A stretch of 64,000 nucleotides of DNA from Bacillus sp. CH140a_4T. Lineage in GTDB: Bacteria; Bacillota; Bacilli; Bacillales; Bacillaceae_G. Made by a program: the position numbers and the translations under genes. The notes under the pieces are model-generated. The model was given only the letters and a program-made list of their open reading frames with translations, did not search any database and was not told where the DNA came from. Below are positions 17,904 to 27,087 of this stretch, one piece after another (within the stretch, counting starts at the first letter, position 1; every line of letters begins with the position of its first letter). The stretch spans positions 206,512-270,511 of the forward strand of contig NZ_WBPF01000019.1 of NCBI RefSeq assembly GCF_008923725.1, written 5' to 3'.

Positions 17904-19022
17904 TTATAAGTTTCCGCGACGTTCCTGTTCTCTTTCAATTGATTCAAATAATGCTTTAAAGTTCCCTTCTCCAAATCCGCGAGAACCTTTACGTTGAATA
18001 ATTTCAATAAATAAAGTTGGACGATCTACAATTGGTTTCGTAAAGATTTGTAGTAAGTATCCTTCCTCATCGCGATCTACTAAAATCTTTAATTCTTTTA
18101 ACCTATCAATTTCCTCATCAATTTTTCCAACTCGTGCACTTAACTCATCATAATAAGTATCAGGTGTATCTAAAAACTCCACACCATTTGCACGCAGCGC
18201 TTCCACTGTTTTAACGATATCGCTTGTTAATAAAGCAAGATGTTGTACACCTGCTCCATTATAGAATTCTAGATATTCTTGAATCTGCGATTTTCGCTTT
18301 CCATCTGCCGGTTCATTAATAGGAAACTTAATACGACTTCCATTCGTCATTACTTTTGACATTAACGCCGAATACTCTGTGCTAATATCGTCATCATCAA
18401 AATGAATCATTTGTTTAAAGCCCATAACATTCTCATAATAGCTAACCCATTCTTCCATTTTCTCAACATTACCAACTACGTGGTCTACAGCAATTAAACC
18501 TGACTCTTCAAATGGGATATTAAACTCCACCTGTTGGAATCCTGGCATAAATGTTCCTTTATAATTTTTACGCTCTACAAGCGTGTGAATTGTATCACCA
18601 TACGTACCAATAACTGCTTTTTTCAGTGTACCGTTCTCGTCTGTTAATTCTACAGGTGGAGCAATCGCGACGGCACCACGTTTCACTGCTTCCGAGTAGG
18701 CTTTGTCAACATCGTCAACGAGTAAAGCAACATCTTTTACACCATCACCATGTGTCTTTACAAATTCTGCGATACGATTGTCGCTACTTAAAGCTCCAGA
18801 CACAACAAAACGCATATTTTTTTGCACAAGAACATAAGATACCTTTTCACGGTTACCAGTTTCTAATCCAGAGTAAGCTACAATTTTGAATCCGAATGCT
18901 CTCGCAAGGTAATAACTTGATTGCTTTGCATTTCCTACGTAAAATTCCAAATGATCTACATCACGTACCGGAAAAAAGTCCTCCATTTGTGCAGCTAGCG
19001 TATCCATAGATTTTTGTTTCAT
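17904..19022 (-). CDS. hppD: 4-hydroxyphenylpyruvate dioxygenase
   Basis: 372 residues from the ATG at 19022 (AGGGGGATGAG upstream); the frame extends to 19073 without a site. It converts 4-hydroxyphenylpyruvate to homogentisate, which hmgA then uses. The iron ligands are in VDHVVGN, GVQHLALLTSDIV and FIEIIQRKG, in two VOC-type domains. First gene of the operon hppD-fahA-hmgA; together they degrade tyrosine. Overflow of homogentisate gives the brown pigment known from B. cereus-group hmgA mutants. Confidence 0.95.
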   Translation of the reverse strand: MKQKSMDTLAAQMEDFFPVRDVDHLEFYVGNAKQSSYYLARAFGFKIVAYSGLETGNREKVSYVLVQKNMRFVVSGALSSDNRIAEFVKTHGDGVKDVALLVDDVDKAYSEAVKRGAVAIAPPVELTDENGTLKKAVIGTYGDTIHTLVERKNYKGTFMPGFQQVEFNIPFEESGLIAVDHVVGNVEKMEEWVSYYENVMGFKQMIHFDDDDISTEYSALMSKVMTNGSRIKFPINEPADGKRKSQIQEYLEFYNGAGVQHLALLTSDIVKTVEALRANGVEFLDTPDTYYDELSARVGKIDEEIDRLKELKILVDRDEEGYLLQIFTKPIVDRPTLFIEIIQRKGSRGFGEGNFKALFESIEREQERRGNL

Positions 19023-19332
19023 AAAATTCTCATCCCCCTGTAAATAGATTAAATGGTCCATACTTAAAACCAACCGAAAACGCTTCTAATATCAATTAAT
19101 AGAAATTAGTTAGCAAGCTAACAAATTCTGACTTTTAAAATTTTCTATCTTTTCTGTCAAATTCCTCTTTTTTTCTTACATATAAAATTCGACTTTTTTC
19201 TCTTTACATTACGGAAGGAATATTAATACTTGAAGGTATATATGAGAGGAAAATAAAAAAGACCCCAACATATTAACTACTTACTAATATGCTAGAGTCT
19301 TTATTTTTTTTGAATGATTGTATTTATATGTC
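19023..19332. other. Intergenic region upstream of hppD
   Basis: About 310 bases. The hppD promoter must lie at the left. CGAAAACGCTTCTA at about 19076-19089 loosely resembles a CcpA cre site (two to three mismatches). The right end is a terminator for the tandem small-peptide genes. No gene seen. Confidence 0.4.
19259..19315 (-). terminator. Terminator after the tandem micropeptide genes
   Basis: Imperfect hairpin: AGAC...CATATTA pairs with TAATATG...GTCT, bordered by T-runs on both strands. It lies just past the stop of the last micropeptide gene on the minus strand. Confidence 0.65.
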
Positions 19333-19443
19333 TCATACTAATATATTTGCAAGGAATAGAATAAATGATGTTAATACTACCGCCCCACCTAATGATCCTA
19401 ATAAATCTGTTTTTGTTACTTGTAACACTTGTTCACTGTTCAT
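19333..19443 (-). CDS. Hydrophobic micropeptide, copy 4 (36 aa, diverged)
   Basis: 36 residues: MNSEQVLQVTKTDLLGSLGG followed by one hydrophobic helix ending ...ANILV. It is the most diverged of four tandem paralogues. GAGAATGAGGAATATG precedes the start. I recall similar B. cereus-group peptides listed as a short family of unknown function (DUF3948-like; from memory, unverified). The predicted product is a single-pass membrane peptide with a short polar N-terminus. Function unknown. Confidence 0.75.
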   Translation of the reverse strand: MNSEQVLQVTKTDLLGSLGGAVVLTSFILFLANILV

Positions 19444-19485
19444 ATTCCTCATTCTCCTTTCATTTTGTATGATTTAAAACCTTTA

Positions 19486-19593
19486 TTATACTAATACACT
19501 TGATAGAAATACGATTAATGCCGTTAATACTACTGCTCCACTTGCTGATCCTACGAAGTCACCTTTTGTTACTTGTAATACTTGCTCTTTCAT
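19486..19593 (-). CDS. Hydrophobic micropeptide, copy 3 (35 aa)
   Basis: 35 residues: MKEQVLQVTKGDFVGSASGA, then a hydrophobic helix ending FLSSVLV. The protein sequence is identical to copies 1 and 2. GAGGGGAATGCAAA precedes the ATG. One of three near-identical units repeating every 146 bp; purifying selection or recent duplication keeps them the same. Probable single-pass membrane peptide of unknown function. Confidence 0.8.
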   Translation of the reverse strand: MKEQVLQVTKGDFVGSASGAVVLTALIVFLSSVLV

Positions 19594-19631
19594 TTTGCAT
19601 TCCCCTCTCTTTTTTTGTTACAAAACTTCTA

Positions 19632-19739
19632 TTATACTAATACGCTTGATAGAAATACGATTAATGCCGTTAATACTACTGCTCCACTTGCTGATCCTAC
19701 GAAGTCACCTTTTGTTACTTGTAATACTTGCTCTTTCAT
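19632..19739 (-). CDS. Hydrophobic micropeptide, copy 2 (35 aa)
   Basis: Same 35-residue product as copy 3, with an identical upstream GAGGAGAATGCAAA. The small polar residues in GSASGA before the helix are shared with the second peptide of the cassettes at 40.6, 41.7 and 44.3 kb (LASGS/LASGA followed by LLTAFIY), suggesting one wider family. Confidence 0.8.
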   Translation of the reverse strand: MKEQVLQVTKGDFVGSASGAVVLTALIVFLSSVLV

Positions 19740-19777
19740 TTTGCATTCTCCTCTCTTTTTTTGTTACAAAACTTCTA

Positions 19778-19885
19778 TTATACTAATACGCTTGATAGAA
19801 ATACGATTAATGCTGTTAATACTACCGCTCCACTTGCTGATCCTACGAAGTCACCTTTTGTTACTTGTAATACTTGCTCTTTCAT
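19778..19885 (-). CDS. Hydrophobic micropeptide, copy 1 (35 aa)
   Basis: First gene of the tandem set, 35 residues, preceded by AGAGGAGGATACATAAA. The product is identical to copies 2 and 3. The promoter region upstream (to about 20060) has no copy of the TTACA-N4-TGTAA promoter used by the related cassettes but has a cluster of GTAAC half-sites. Confidence 0.8.
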   Translation of the reverse strand: MKEQVLQVTKGDFVGSASGAVVLTALIVFLSSVLV

Positions 19886-20266
19886 TTTATGTATCCTCCT
19901 CTTTAATAAGTTATCTATATGTAATTTCTAAGAAATGTTTATTTCATAGTTTTTATGTTAGCGTTACATTAAATTTAATAACGTAACGTTTGTAACATTA
20001 ATGTAACATAACTATTGTTACATTGCAATATAATTACGTAAATTTTATTACACTTTTTTTACGTTTTTTTTATAAACACCCTTAAACACCCTTAAAAACC
20101 TTGTTTTAATGCACTTTCTACTAAGTTCATATTTGTAACGTTATTGTAATATTACAGTCATATAACGAAATATACCCATACTCCCCCTACTTTTGTTACA
20201 AATTAAAGTGCATATTCAAATGAATACGTTGGAGTCTATCAAATTTTCACTAACGATTTATGCGAG
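19886..20266. promoter_or_regulatory. Regulatory region of the tandem micropeptides
   Basis: About 380 very AT-rich bases without a gene. GTAAC half-sites occur at 19983-19987, 19992-19996 and 20003-20007, with an inverted GTTAC at 20017-20021 and another near 19963, roughly one helical turn apart. That is a layout seen at response-regulator operators. No strong -35 box is visible. Assignment as an operator is inference. Confidence 0.4.
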
Positions 20267-20424
20267 ATAAAGTGAAACTTTAATTAGTGGGGGGCTTCAT
20301 CCCCCCACTGATTATTAGTTGAACCAATCGGACTTTTATGGGCAGTTGCCCCCTCCACCTAAATTCTTTGCTTTCGCTGAATTTTGAGGTGGGGGTTTTA
20401 CTGCCCATTAAAGCGGGATAAAAT
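20267..20424. repeat. Dispersed hairpin repeat, copy 3 (bcr-like, long form)
   Basis: Longest copy, with both ends intact: ATAAAGTGAAACTTTAAT at the left and GCGGGATAAAAT at the right. Stems: TTAGTGGGGGG with CCCCCCACTGA, and GGGCAGT with ACTGCCC. An internal CCACCT/AGGTGG stem forms a third hairpin. It lies 75 bp upstream of the HAD phosphatase gene. Confidence 0.8.
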
Positions 20425-20497
20425 ACCATCTTTCCAAGATAAGTTTATATGTTTCCTCCATATAACTATGTATAATAAAAGCAAAGAGGTGGTCATT

Positions 20498-21370
20498 TTG
20501 AAATTAATCGCATTAGATATGGATGGTACACTACTATCATCTAATCTTGAAATCTCCAAAGAGAACTTACAAGCTATCCAAACTGCAAAAGAGGCTGGCC
20601 ATATAGTCATGATTTGTTCTGGTCGTGCAAAAGAGGATGCTTTAAAATTATTGGAAGAATATAAACTATCTCTTCCAGTTGGAGCAAGCAATGGGGCAAT
20701 TGTTTATGTGGATGGAAAAGTAATTAACTCGCGTTGTTTACAAAACGATAAAGTATACAAGCTTGCAAAATTACTAGAATCTGAAGGTTTTCCTTATAAG
20801 CTATATACGAATAAAGGAGTTTATTCTCCATATACATGGCAAGATCAAGTCATGCAAGCGTTCGAAGAGAACAAGCATGCACTAGATGTTACACTCGAGG
20901 AACTTGAGAGAATTACAGAAAAACAAAAGAAATCAAACTTAATTACTGATTTCCAAAAAATCGAAGATGTTGTAAATAATCCAGAATTAGAAATATCTAA
21001 ATTCTTCATTTTGACATTTAATGCAGCGCATCGTGCACAGCTATTAAGTACGTTACAAGAAGACACTGATATTTCAGTTACAGCATCAGCTCCTACTAAT
21101 GTAGAAATTATGGATAAGCATGGTCATAAAGGGAACGGTCTACAAGAAATGGCTGCTTATTTCAATATACCAATTGAAGATACTATTGCAATTGGGGACA
21201 ACTTTAATGATGTGCCAATGTTACAAGTAGCTGGCTTATCAGTTGCGATGGGAAATGCTGAGGAAGATGTAAAAAAACTATGTGATGTTGTAACATTAAC
21301 AAACAATGAACATGGTGTTGCTCATGCAATCGAGCAATTTGTATTAAAACAAACTTCATCTAGTAAATAA
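20498..21370 (+). CDS. Cof-type HAD-superfamily phosphatase
   Basis: 290 residues starting at TTG (20498) behind AAAGAGGTGG; the frame upstream has no ribosome binding site. Motif I LIALDMDGTLL gives the nucleophile Asp; motif II is ICSGR; motif IV is AIGDNFNDVPML, with the large Cof cap between. These enzymes dephosphorylate sugar phosphates or cofactors; the substrate here is unknown. Single-gene unit, convergent with the Opp operon. Confidence 0.9.
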   Translation: MKLIALDMDGTLLSSNLEISKENLQAIQTAKEAGHIVMICSGRAKEDALKLLEEYKLSLPVGASNGAIVYVDGKVINSRCLQNDKVYKLAKLLESEGFPYKLYTNKGVYSPYTWQDQVMQAFEENKHALDVTLEELERITEKQKKSNLITDFQKIEDVVNNPELEISKFFILTFNAAHRAQLLSTLQEDTDISVTASAPTNVEIMDKHGHKGNGLQEMAAYFNIPIEDTIAIGDNFNDVPMLQVAGLSVAMGNAEEDVKKLCDVVTLTNNEHGVAHAIEQFVLKQTSSSK

Positions 21371-21408
21371 AAAAAGGACTCTTTCCATTTGAAAGAGTCC
21401 TTTTTTTA
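21371..21408. terminator. Bidirectional terminator between HAD gene and opp operon
   Basis: Stem AAAGGACTCTTTC/GAAAGAGTCCTTT with A- and T-runs on either side, placed between two convergent stops. Confidence 0.88.
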
Positions 21409-22371
21409 TACATGATGACAAGCAACAAAATGCTCCTCACCAACATTACGGAATTCTGGTACCGTTTGTTTACAAATATCTGTTGCAAACGGGCAACGTG
21501 TATGAAAACGACAACCCGAAGGTGGATTTGCTGGACTTGGAATGTCACCCTCTAGTATAATTCTCTCTCGCTTCACTGTTGGATCTGGTATTGGCACAGC
21601 CGATAACAATGCTTTTGTATACGGATGAAGTGGGTTCGTAAATAACTCATCACGCGGCGCTGTTTCCACAATCGTTCCTAAGTACATAATCCCAATTTTC
21701 GTACATAAGTGCTCTACCACGCTTAAATCATGTGAAATGAACAAATAGGATAATCCCTTTTTCTCCTGTAACTCACTAAATAAGTTAATGATTTGTGCTT
21801 GAATAGATACATCTAGTGCTGCCACAGGTTCGTCAGCTACAATGAATTCCGGGTTTAATACCATAGCTCTTGCGATAACGATACGCTGACGTTGTCCACC
21901 AGAAAACTCATGAGGGTACCGGTCAATATGATATGGGGCTAAGCCACATAACTCTAATACTTCTATCACTTTTTCACGAACATTTTCCTTCGTCGCTAGT
22001 CCGTGAGCCAACATCGGCTCACCAAGTGCTTCTCCAATTCTCATTCTCGGATTTAATGAGCTAAATGGATCTTGAAACACAAGCTGCATATTAGGACGAT
22101 GTTTTCTCAATTCCTCCTTTGATAGAGAATGAACATCGTGTCCTTTAAACTTCACTTCCCCCTCCGTTTTTTGGACGAGACGTAAAATTGTTTTTCCTAT
22201 CGTCGTTTTTCCACTTCCTGATTCACCAACGAGGCCGAACACTTCGCCTTTATTAATAGTAAAACTTACTCCATCAACTGCTTTTACATGTCCAACCGTT
22301 CTACTAAATACGCCGCCTTTAATAGGGAAATATGTTTTTAAGTTTTTTACTTCTAATAATGGTTCACTCAT
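21406..22371 (-). CDS. Oligopeptide ABC transporter ATPase (OppF/AppF type)
   Basis: 321 residues. Walker A GESGSGKTT (about 50-58), signature SGGQRQR, Walker B IVADEP and the C-terminal oligopeptide/dipeptide domain with GCRFHTRCPFATDIC, whose cysteines bind an Fe-S cluster in this family. Energises peptide uptake. Its ATG overlaps the stop of the preceding ATPase gene by four bases (ATGA), so the two are translationally coupled. Last gene of the six-gene operon. Confidence 0.93.
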   Translation of the reverse strand: MSEPLLEVKNLKTYFPIKGGVFSRTVGHVKAVDGVSFTINKGEVFGLVGESGSGKTTIGKTILRLVQKTEGEVKFKGHDVHSLSKEELRKHRPNMQLVFQDPFSSLNPRMRIGEALGEPMLAHGLATKENVREKVIEVLELCGLAPYHIDRYPHEFSGGQRQRIVIARAMVLNPEFIVADEPVAALDVSIQAQIINLFSELQEKKGLSYLFISHDLSVVEHLCTKIGIMYLGTIVETAPRDELFTNPLHPYTKALLSAVPIPDPTVKRERIILEGDIPSPANPPSGCRFHTRCPFATDICKQTVPEFRNVGEEHFVACHHV

Positions 22372-23348
22372 TGTTCTGCACGCTCCTCATATAACCAGCA
22401 AGCTACTTTATGATTCTCATCACGTACATTCAGATTTGGTGCTTCTTTTTTACATATTTCCATACAATGCTCACAACGACCGCTAAAGTAGCAAAATTCA
22501 TCCAAACCGACTAAATTAGGAACTTGCCCTGGAATAGAATATAGTTTATCTATTCGTTTTCCCATCACTGGTTTTGATTTCAACAAACCTTTCGTATACG
22601 GATGTTTCGGATTTTGGAATATCTCTAATACCGGTGCTTCTTCAATAACTTTCCCGCCATACATAACGACAACGTAATCAGCCATTTCTGCTACAACACC
22701 TAAATCATGTGTAATTAATAAAATGGATGTTTTAAACTCCTCTTTTACTTGTCTTAATAAGTCTAATATTTGAGCTTGAATCGTAACATCAAGAGCCGTT
22801 GTCGGTTCATCAGCAATTAATAACTTAGGATTACAACTAAGTGCAACAGCAATCATAATACGTTGTAACATCCCACCACTCAGTTCGTGTGGGTAAGAAT
22901 GGACAATTTCATCCGCACGAGCTATGCCGACTTTACGAATTAACTCAATTGCTTTCTTATACGCTTCGTTTTTACTAAGTAATTCATGCTCCCTTAACGT
23001 CTCTACAATTTGTTCCCCTACAGTGAAGACCGGATTCAGCGCTGTCATCGGTTCTTGGAAAATCATCGCAATATCATTGCCTCGTAAACTACGAAGCTCT
23101 TTCTCTTTCATTCCTAAAAGACTTTTTCCTTCATATAAAATATCTCCACCTACTACACTTCCTGATTCAGCAATAAGCCCCACAATAGATAAAGCTGTTA
23201 CACTTTTCCCGCAACCTGATTCGCCTACAACACAAACCGTTTCACCTTCTCGAACTGTAAAACTAACATGATTTACAGCCTTCACTGTTCCTTCTTCTGT
23301 CTGAAAATGTGTTTGTAAGTCTTTCAGCTCTACTACCGCTTTACTCAT
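22368..23348 (-). CDS. Oligopeptide ABC transporter ATPase (OppD/AppD type)
   Basis: 326 residues. Walker A GESGCGKSV, signature LSGGMLQR, Walker B LLIADEPTTALDVTIQ and a C-terminal cysteine cluster (CYFSGRCEHCMEICKKE). Partner of the following ATPase; the two make the heterodimeric motor for the two permeases upstream in the same operon. Confidence 0.93.
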   Translation of the reverse strand: MSKAVVELKDLQTHFQTEEGTVKAVNHVSFTVREGETVCVVGESGCGKSVTALSIVGLIAESGSVVGGDILYEGKSLLGMKEKELRSLRGNDIAMIFQEPMTALNPVFTVGEQIVETLREHELLSKNEAYKKAIELIRKVGIARADEIVHSYPHELSGGMLQRIMIAVALSCNPKLLIADEPTTALDVTIQAQILDLLRQVKEEFKTSILLITHDLGVVAEMADYVVVMYGGKVIEEAPVLEIFQNPKHPYTKGLLKSKPVMGKRIDKLYSIPGQVPNLVGLDEFCYFSGRCEHCMEICKKEAPNLNVRDENHKVACWLYEERAEQ

Positions 23349-23358
23349 ACCTTCTCAC

Positions 23359-24282
23359 CTACCGTCTCATCTTTGGATCTAACGCATCACGAAGTGCATC
23401 ACCAAGTAAGTTAATTGATACAACTGTTATAAAGATTGCGAAACCAGGCGGAATCCATAACCATGGACGCTTTTGGAAATCAATTAATGAGTTAGCTGCG
23501 CTAATCATATTCCCCCATGATGGTGTAGGTGGGACGACGCCGAGACCTAAGTAGCTTAGTGCGGACTCACTTAGAATAGATCCAGCCACGCCCAAAGTTG
23601 CTACAACAATAAGCAACGGAAAGACGTTAGGAATTAAATGATGAATGATTTTCCGAGAATCTTTTAATCCTAATACATCTGCGGCTTGCATAAAGGCTTG
23701 CTCCCGCAATGTTAAAATTTGTCCTCTCACAAGGCGGGCAAGTCCTGGCCATCCTACTAAACTTAAAATAATCATTACAACATATAAACGGTACTCCGAT
23801 GGTAATTTCCATTCTGATAAAATTGCTCCCATTATAATAAGTAGCGGTAATCCCGGAATGGACATTAACACATCCGCAACACGCATAATTAAATGATCCA
23901 CAACCCCTCGATAAAAACCAGCAATTGCTCCTAATAAAGCTCCTAGTATAACGGATAATAGCATCGACGCTAAACCAATTGTCAATGAAATACGCCCTGC
24001 TTGCATAAGTCTAGTTAAAATATCCCGTCCCAACTGGTCTGTTCCAAGCCAATGTGACAGGCTGGGCGGTTTATTAATTTGTGTTACTTGTACTTTCCCA
24101 TCAGCATACGGTGAAAAGATTGGACCGATAAAACTAAATAAAAACATAAATATTAAAACGTATAAGCCACACAATGCCATCTTATTTTTCTTAATTTTTT
24201 TATACGCTTGACGCCATGGTGATGATTCGTTTCTCTTTTTTCGTTCTTTCTTTTTCTCTATTATTGGTGTAATAGTCTCCAT
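23359..24282 (-). CDS. Oligopeptide ABC transporter permease (OppC/AppC type)
   Basis: 307 residues with a charged N-terminal tail (KKKERKKRNESS), then an OppC-N segment and about six membrane helices. The ATPase-contact loop is ADVLGLKDSRKIIHHLIPNVFP. It pairs with the preceding permease gene, 13 bases away. GGGGGGAAAG precedes the ATG. Confidence 0.92.
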   Translation of the reverse strand: METITPIIEKKKERKKRNESSPWRQAYKKIKKNKMALCGLYVLIFMFLFSFIGPIFSPYADGKVQVTQINKPPSLSHWLGTDQLGRDILTRLMQAGRISLTIGLASMLLSVILGALLGAIAGFYRGVVDHLIMRVADVLMSIPGLPLLIIMGAILSEWKLPSEYRLYVVMIILSLVGWPGLARLVRGQILTLREQAFMQAADVLGLKDSRKIIHHLIPNVFPLLIVVATLGVAGSILSESALSYLGLGVVPPTPSWGNMISAANSLIDFQKRPWLWIPPGFAIFITVVSINLLGDALRDALDPKMRR

Positions 24283-24294
24283 ATCTTTCCCCCC

Positions 24295-25251
24295 TTACTT
24301 CAATCGAATTCTTGGATCAACAAACGCATATACAATATCAGCTAAGAAATTAGCCATAATTGTTAAACAAGAAAGGAACATCGTAAAGGCCATTAATACC
24401 GTATAATCACGGAAGTTTAATGCCTCTAATTGAATACTCCCAATCCCTGGCCAGTTAAAAATCTGTTCAATAATAATAGCCCCTGAAAATAAACCCGGTA
24501 ATTCAAAAGCGAGTAATGTAATTGCTGGCAAAATTGCATTTTTCAATGCATGTTTATAAATAACGGTTCTTTCTTTTAAACCTTTTGCACGAGCAGTACG
24601 AATATAATCTTGCCTAACAACATCCAACATGCTGGTTCTAAAATATCTTGTTAACGACCCTACACCAAGAAGCGTTAAAATAAATACAGGTAGTACCATA
24701 TGACGTAATACTTCTAATATGTATGCTATCCCTGTTGAGTTACTCCCAATATCAATCATGCCACCAATAGGTAATAACTTTAAATCAACTGCTAATAATT
24801 TAATTAAAAATAATCCGATAAAGAATGATGGAAATGACATTGCTGCAAATACACCGATTGTTACCAATCTATCAAACCAAGAGTGCTGCTTTGTTGCAGA
24901 AATAACCCCAATAATAAGAGCGATAATCCAAGTGAAAAATAAAGCGGCAACAGCGACGATAAATGTATTCCAAATAAATTTATTAAGTAATGAAGTTACA
25001 GGTTCTTGATACTGTAAAGAAAATCCAAAATCACCATGCAAAGCATTCACTAACCAATGAAAATACCTTTCAACAATTGGTTTATTTAAGCCGTATAATT
25101 CCCTTAATTCTTGGGCTCTCTCTGGTGTTAACTTTGGATTTGAATCAATATAATCTCCCGGCAAAAGTGCAAATAAGAAAAAAATAATAATAGATGTACC
25201 AAACAATGTAGGGATCATTTGAAGGAACCTACGAATGATATATGTTTTCAC
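24295..25251 (-). CDS. Oligopeptide ABC transporter permease (OppB/AppB type)
   Basis: About 318 residues from a GTG at 25251 (GGGGAG 7 bases upstream); TTG at 25266 is an alternative. N-terminal MKTYIIRRFLQMIPTLFG is typical of OppB/DppB. The ATPase-contact loop is RTARAKGLKERTVIYKHALK, and the protein ends VDPRIRLK. First permease of the operon. Confidence 0.92.
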   Translation of the reverse strand: MKTYIIRRFLQMIPTLFGTSIIIFFLFALLPGDYIDSNPKLTPERAQELRELYGLNKPIVERYFHWLVNALHGDFGFSLQYQEPVTSLLNKFIWNTFIVAVAALFFTWIIALIIGVISATKQHSWFDRLVTIGVFAAMSFPSFFIGLFLIKLLAVDLKLLPIGGMIDIGSNSTGIAYILEVLRHMVLPVFILTLLGVGSLTRYFRTSMLDVVRQDYIRTARAKGLKERTVIYKHALKNAILPAITLLAFELPGLFSGAIIIEQIFNWPGIGSIQLEALNFRDYTVLMAFTMFLSCLTIMANFLADIVYAFVDPRIRLK

Positions 25252-25359
25252 CTTTTGTCTCCCCAATCCTATTTACTTAAAAATAGAAGAACATTTTTTC
25301 AAAACAGCTACCATTCCATTGCTGTGTGAAAAAACGTCTTCTATTATTTAGGTCAACCC

Positions 25360-27087
25360 TTATTGTTCAATAGATAACACTGGTAAATTGGAACTAATGC
25401 CATCGTACTTTTCTGGATCAATTCCTTTTATACGTGCATTATGAGCATAAAGTAGTTTACGATAGTTTAATAAAATAACTGGTGGATCATCACTTAACTC
25501 TTTATACAGCTCTTTATAAATCGCTTTACGTTTTTCAATATCTGTCGTTCCTATACCTTTTACAATCAAATCATCTACTTTCGGATTATTATAACCCGTA
25601 TCACTTTTTGGATTAGTTGATAAGTATTCACTTACAACTTCACTTGGATCACTAATTCCTGGTGTTGAAACTGCTGCTAAATCGTAGTCACCTTTTCCTA
25701 CTTTTGAAAGCATCGTATTAAAGTCCATCAACTCAGGATTTAATTCAACACCAATTTCTTTATAACTTTCTTTTGCAATCGGAATAAAGATATCATTTGT
25801 TTTACCTGTATTTGATGCGTAGTATGTTAATTTTAATTTTTGACCATCTTTTTCACGAACCCCGTCAGAACCTACTTTCCAACCAGCTTCATCCAATAAT
25901 TTTTTAGCCTTTTCTACGTCGTGTGGATACTTATTAATACCTTCTTCTGTATATGCCCATGAAACTGGCGCAATTGGTACGTTAGCAACAGATCCATATC
26001 CTTGTAAAGCTGTATCCACATACTTCTTACGGTCTAATCCATAAGTAAGTGCTTGACGTACCTTCTTATCCTTCAAATACGACTTCTTATTATTTACATA
26101 GATATAAGCAATATCACTTGATGATTCAAGATTAATATTTGCAAACTCTAATCCTTTTAATTGGTCTATATTCTCAGGGTTCGCTCTAAACCCACTATAG
26201 TCCAGTTCACCTGTTTGGAATAATTGGAATCCAGTATCACCTGATGTGATTTTGTAAATAAAGTTTTTGATTTTTGGTTTACCTGCATAATAATTTTCGT
26301 TAGCAACAAAGCGTACTTCTTGACCTGGAACATATTTTTCAAATTTATATGGACCCGCTGCAATTGGTTGCCCATATAATGCTTTTAAATAGTCTAAACT
26401 TGTATTTTGTTTATAATCTTTTCCATAATAAGCTTTTGATAGCACCGGGCCACCTAAATTCGTTAGCGCCTGTGAATTAACTTTTTCAGTTGTAATTTTA
26501 ATTGTCTGTGGATCAACAACTTGAATTCCTTCAATAGAAGTTGCTTTTCCTTCTTTATATTCTTTCCCGCCTTTAACAGCATACTGAGCAATATCCAATC
26601 CACCTTCATACGCTTTATCATGAAGTAGTGTTAATGTAAATGCTACGTCATCCGCTGTTAAAGGCGATCCATCACTAAATTTTAAATTTTTACGTAAATG
26701 GAATGTATATGTTAACTGGTCAGAAGAAATATCCCATTTTTCTGCAAGATCCGGAATAGGTTTACTTTGTTTGTCTGTTGTTACTAATGACGCAAAAATA
26801 ACAGACGTTACATTTCCATCCCAACCATTATCTTGGAAATACGGAAGGAAAACTCCCCCTGGCTTAGAAATGGCCGTAATAAAAGTATCTTTTCGTTGAT
26901 TTGCTTTCTCTGGACTTTTCTTTTTATCTGTAGCTGGAATTGATTCAATCTTAGAGTCTTTTAAATCCTGCTTTTTTACCGGTTCTGTAGAAGCCGTATC
27001 CTCCTGTCCCCCACAAGCAGATAACACAAGCGAACTACTCAGTAATACCGAAAATACACCAGCCCATTTTTTTGTCTTTTTCTTCAT
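25360..27087 (-). CDS. Oligopeptide-binding lipoprotein 1 (AppA/OppA type)
   Basis: About 575 residues. Lipoprotein signal ending in LVLSAC-GGQ, then the family-5 solute-binding fold (TYTFHLRKNLKFSDGSPLTA, about 120-140). It captures peptides outside the membrane for the OppB/C permeases that follow about 95 bases later. It is a close paralogue of the protein at 27326-29029, sharing long blocks such as VPIAPVSWAYTEEGINKY/VPITPVSWAYTEEGINKY, so the operon carries a duplicated receptor, probably with different peptide preferences. Confidence 0.93.
   Translation of the reverse strand: MKKKTKKWAGVFSVLLSSSLVLSACGGQEDTASTEPVKKQDLKDSKIESIPATDKKKSPEKANQRKDTFITAISKPGGVFLPYFQDNGWDGNVTSVIFASLVTTDKQSKPIPDLAEKWDISSDQLTYTFHLRKNLKFSDGSPLTADDVAFTLTLLHDKAYEGGLDIAQYAVKGGKEYKEGKATSIEGIQVVDPQTIKITTEKVNSQALTNLGGPVLSKAYYGKDYKQNTSLDYLKALYGQPIAAGPYKFEKYVPGQEVRFVANENYYAGKPKIKNFIYKITSGDTGFQLFQTGELDYSGFRANPENIDQLKGLEFANINLESSSDIAYIYVNNKKSYLKDKKVRQALTYGLDRKKYVDTALQGYGSVANVPIAPVSWAYTEEGINKYPHDVEKAKKLLDEAGWKVGSDGVREKDGQKLKLTYYASNTGKTNDIFIPIAKESYKEIGVELNPELMDFNTMLSKVGKGDYDLAAVSTPGISDPSEVVSEYLSTNPKSDTGYNNPKVDDLIVKGIGTTDIEKRKAIYKELYKELSDDPPVILLNYRKLLYAHNARIKGIDPEKYDGISSNLPVLSIEQ

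Larger units (their letters stand above)
19486..19905 (-). repeat. Three tandem gene-length repeats (about 146 bp)
   Basis: Each unit contains a ribosome binding site, the 35-codon gene and a short spacer (ACAAAACTTCTATTATACT). Units are almost identical at the DNA level. It is a tandem gene amplification, not a CRISPR or phage structure. Confidence 0.85.

Noticed and set aside
19074-19092. CcpA cre site upstream of hppD
   Set aside because: CGAAAACGCTTCTA has too many mismatches to the cre consensus to be called; left as a loose resemblance only.
19486-19905. Regular repeats resembling a CRISPR array
   Set aside because: The repeat unit is a complete 35-codon gene with ribosome binding site; no short repeats with unique spacers and no cas genes.
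19289-19986. Plus-strand frames of 62-134 codons over the tandem repeats
   Set aside because: Antisense shadows of the minus-strand micropeptides; they lack ribosome binding sites, while each minus-strand frame has GAGGAG or GAGGGG at the right distance.
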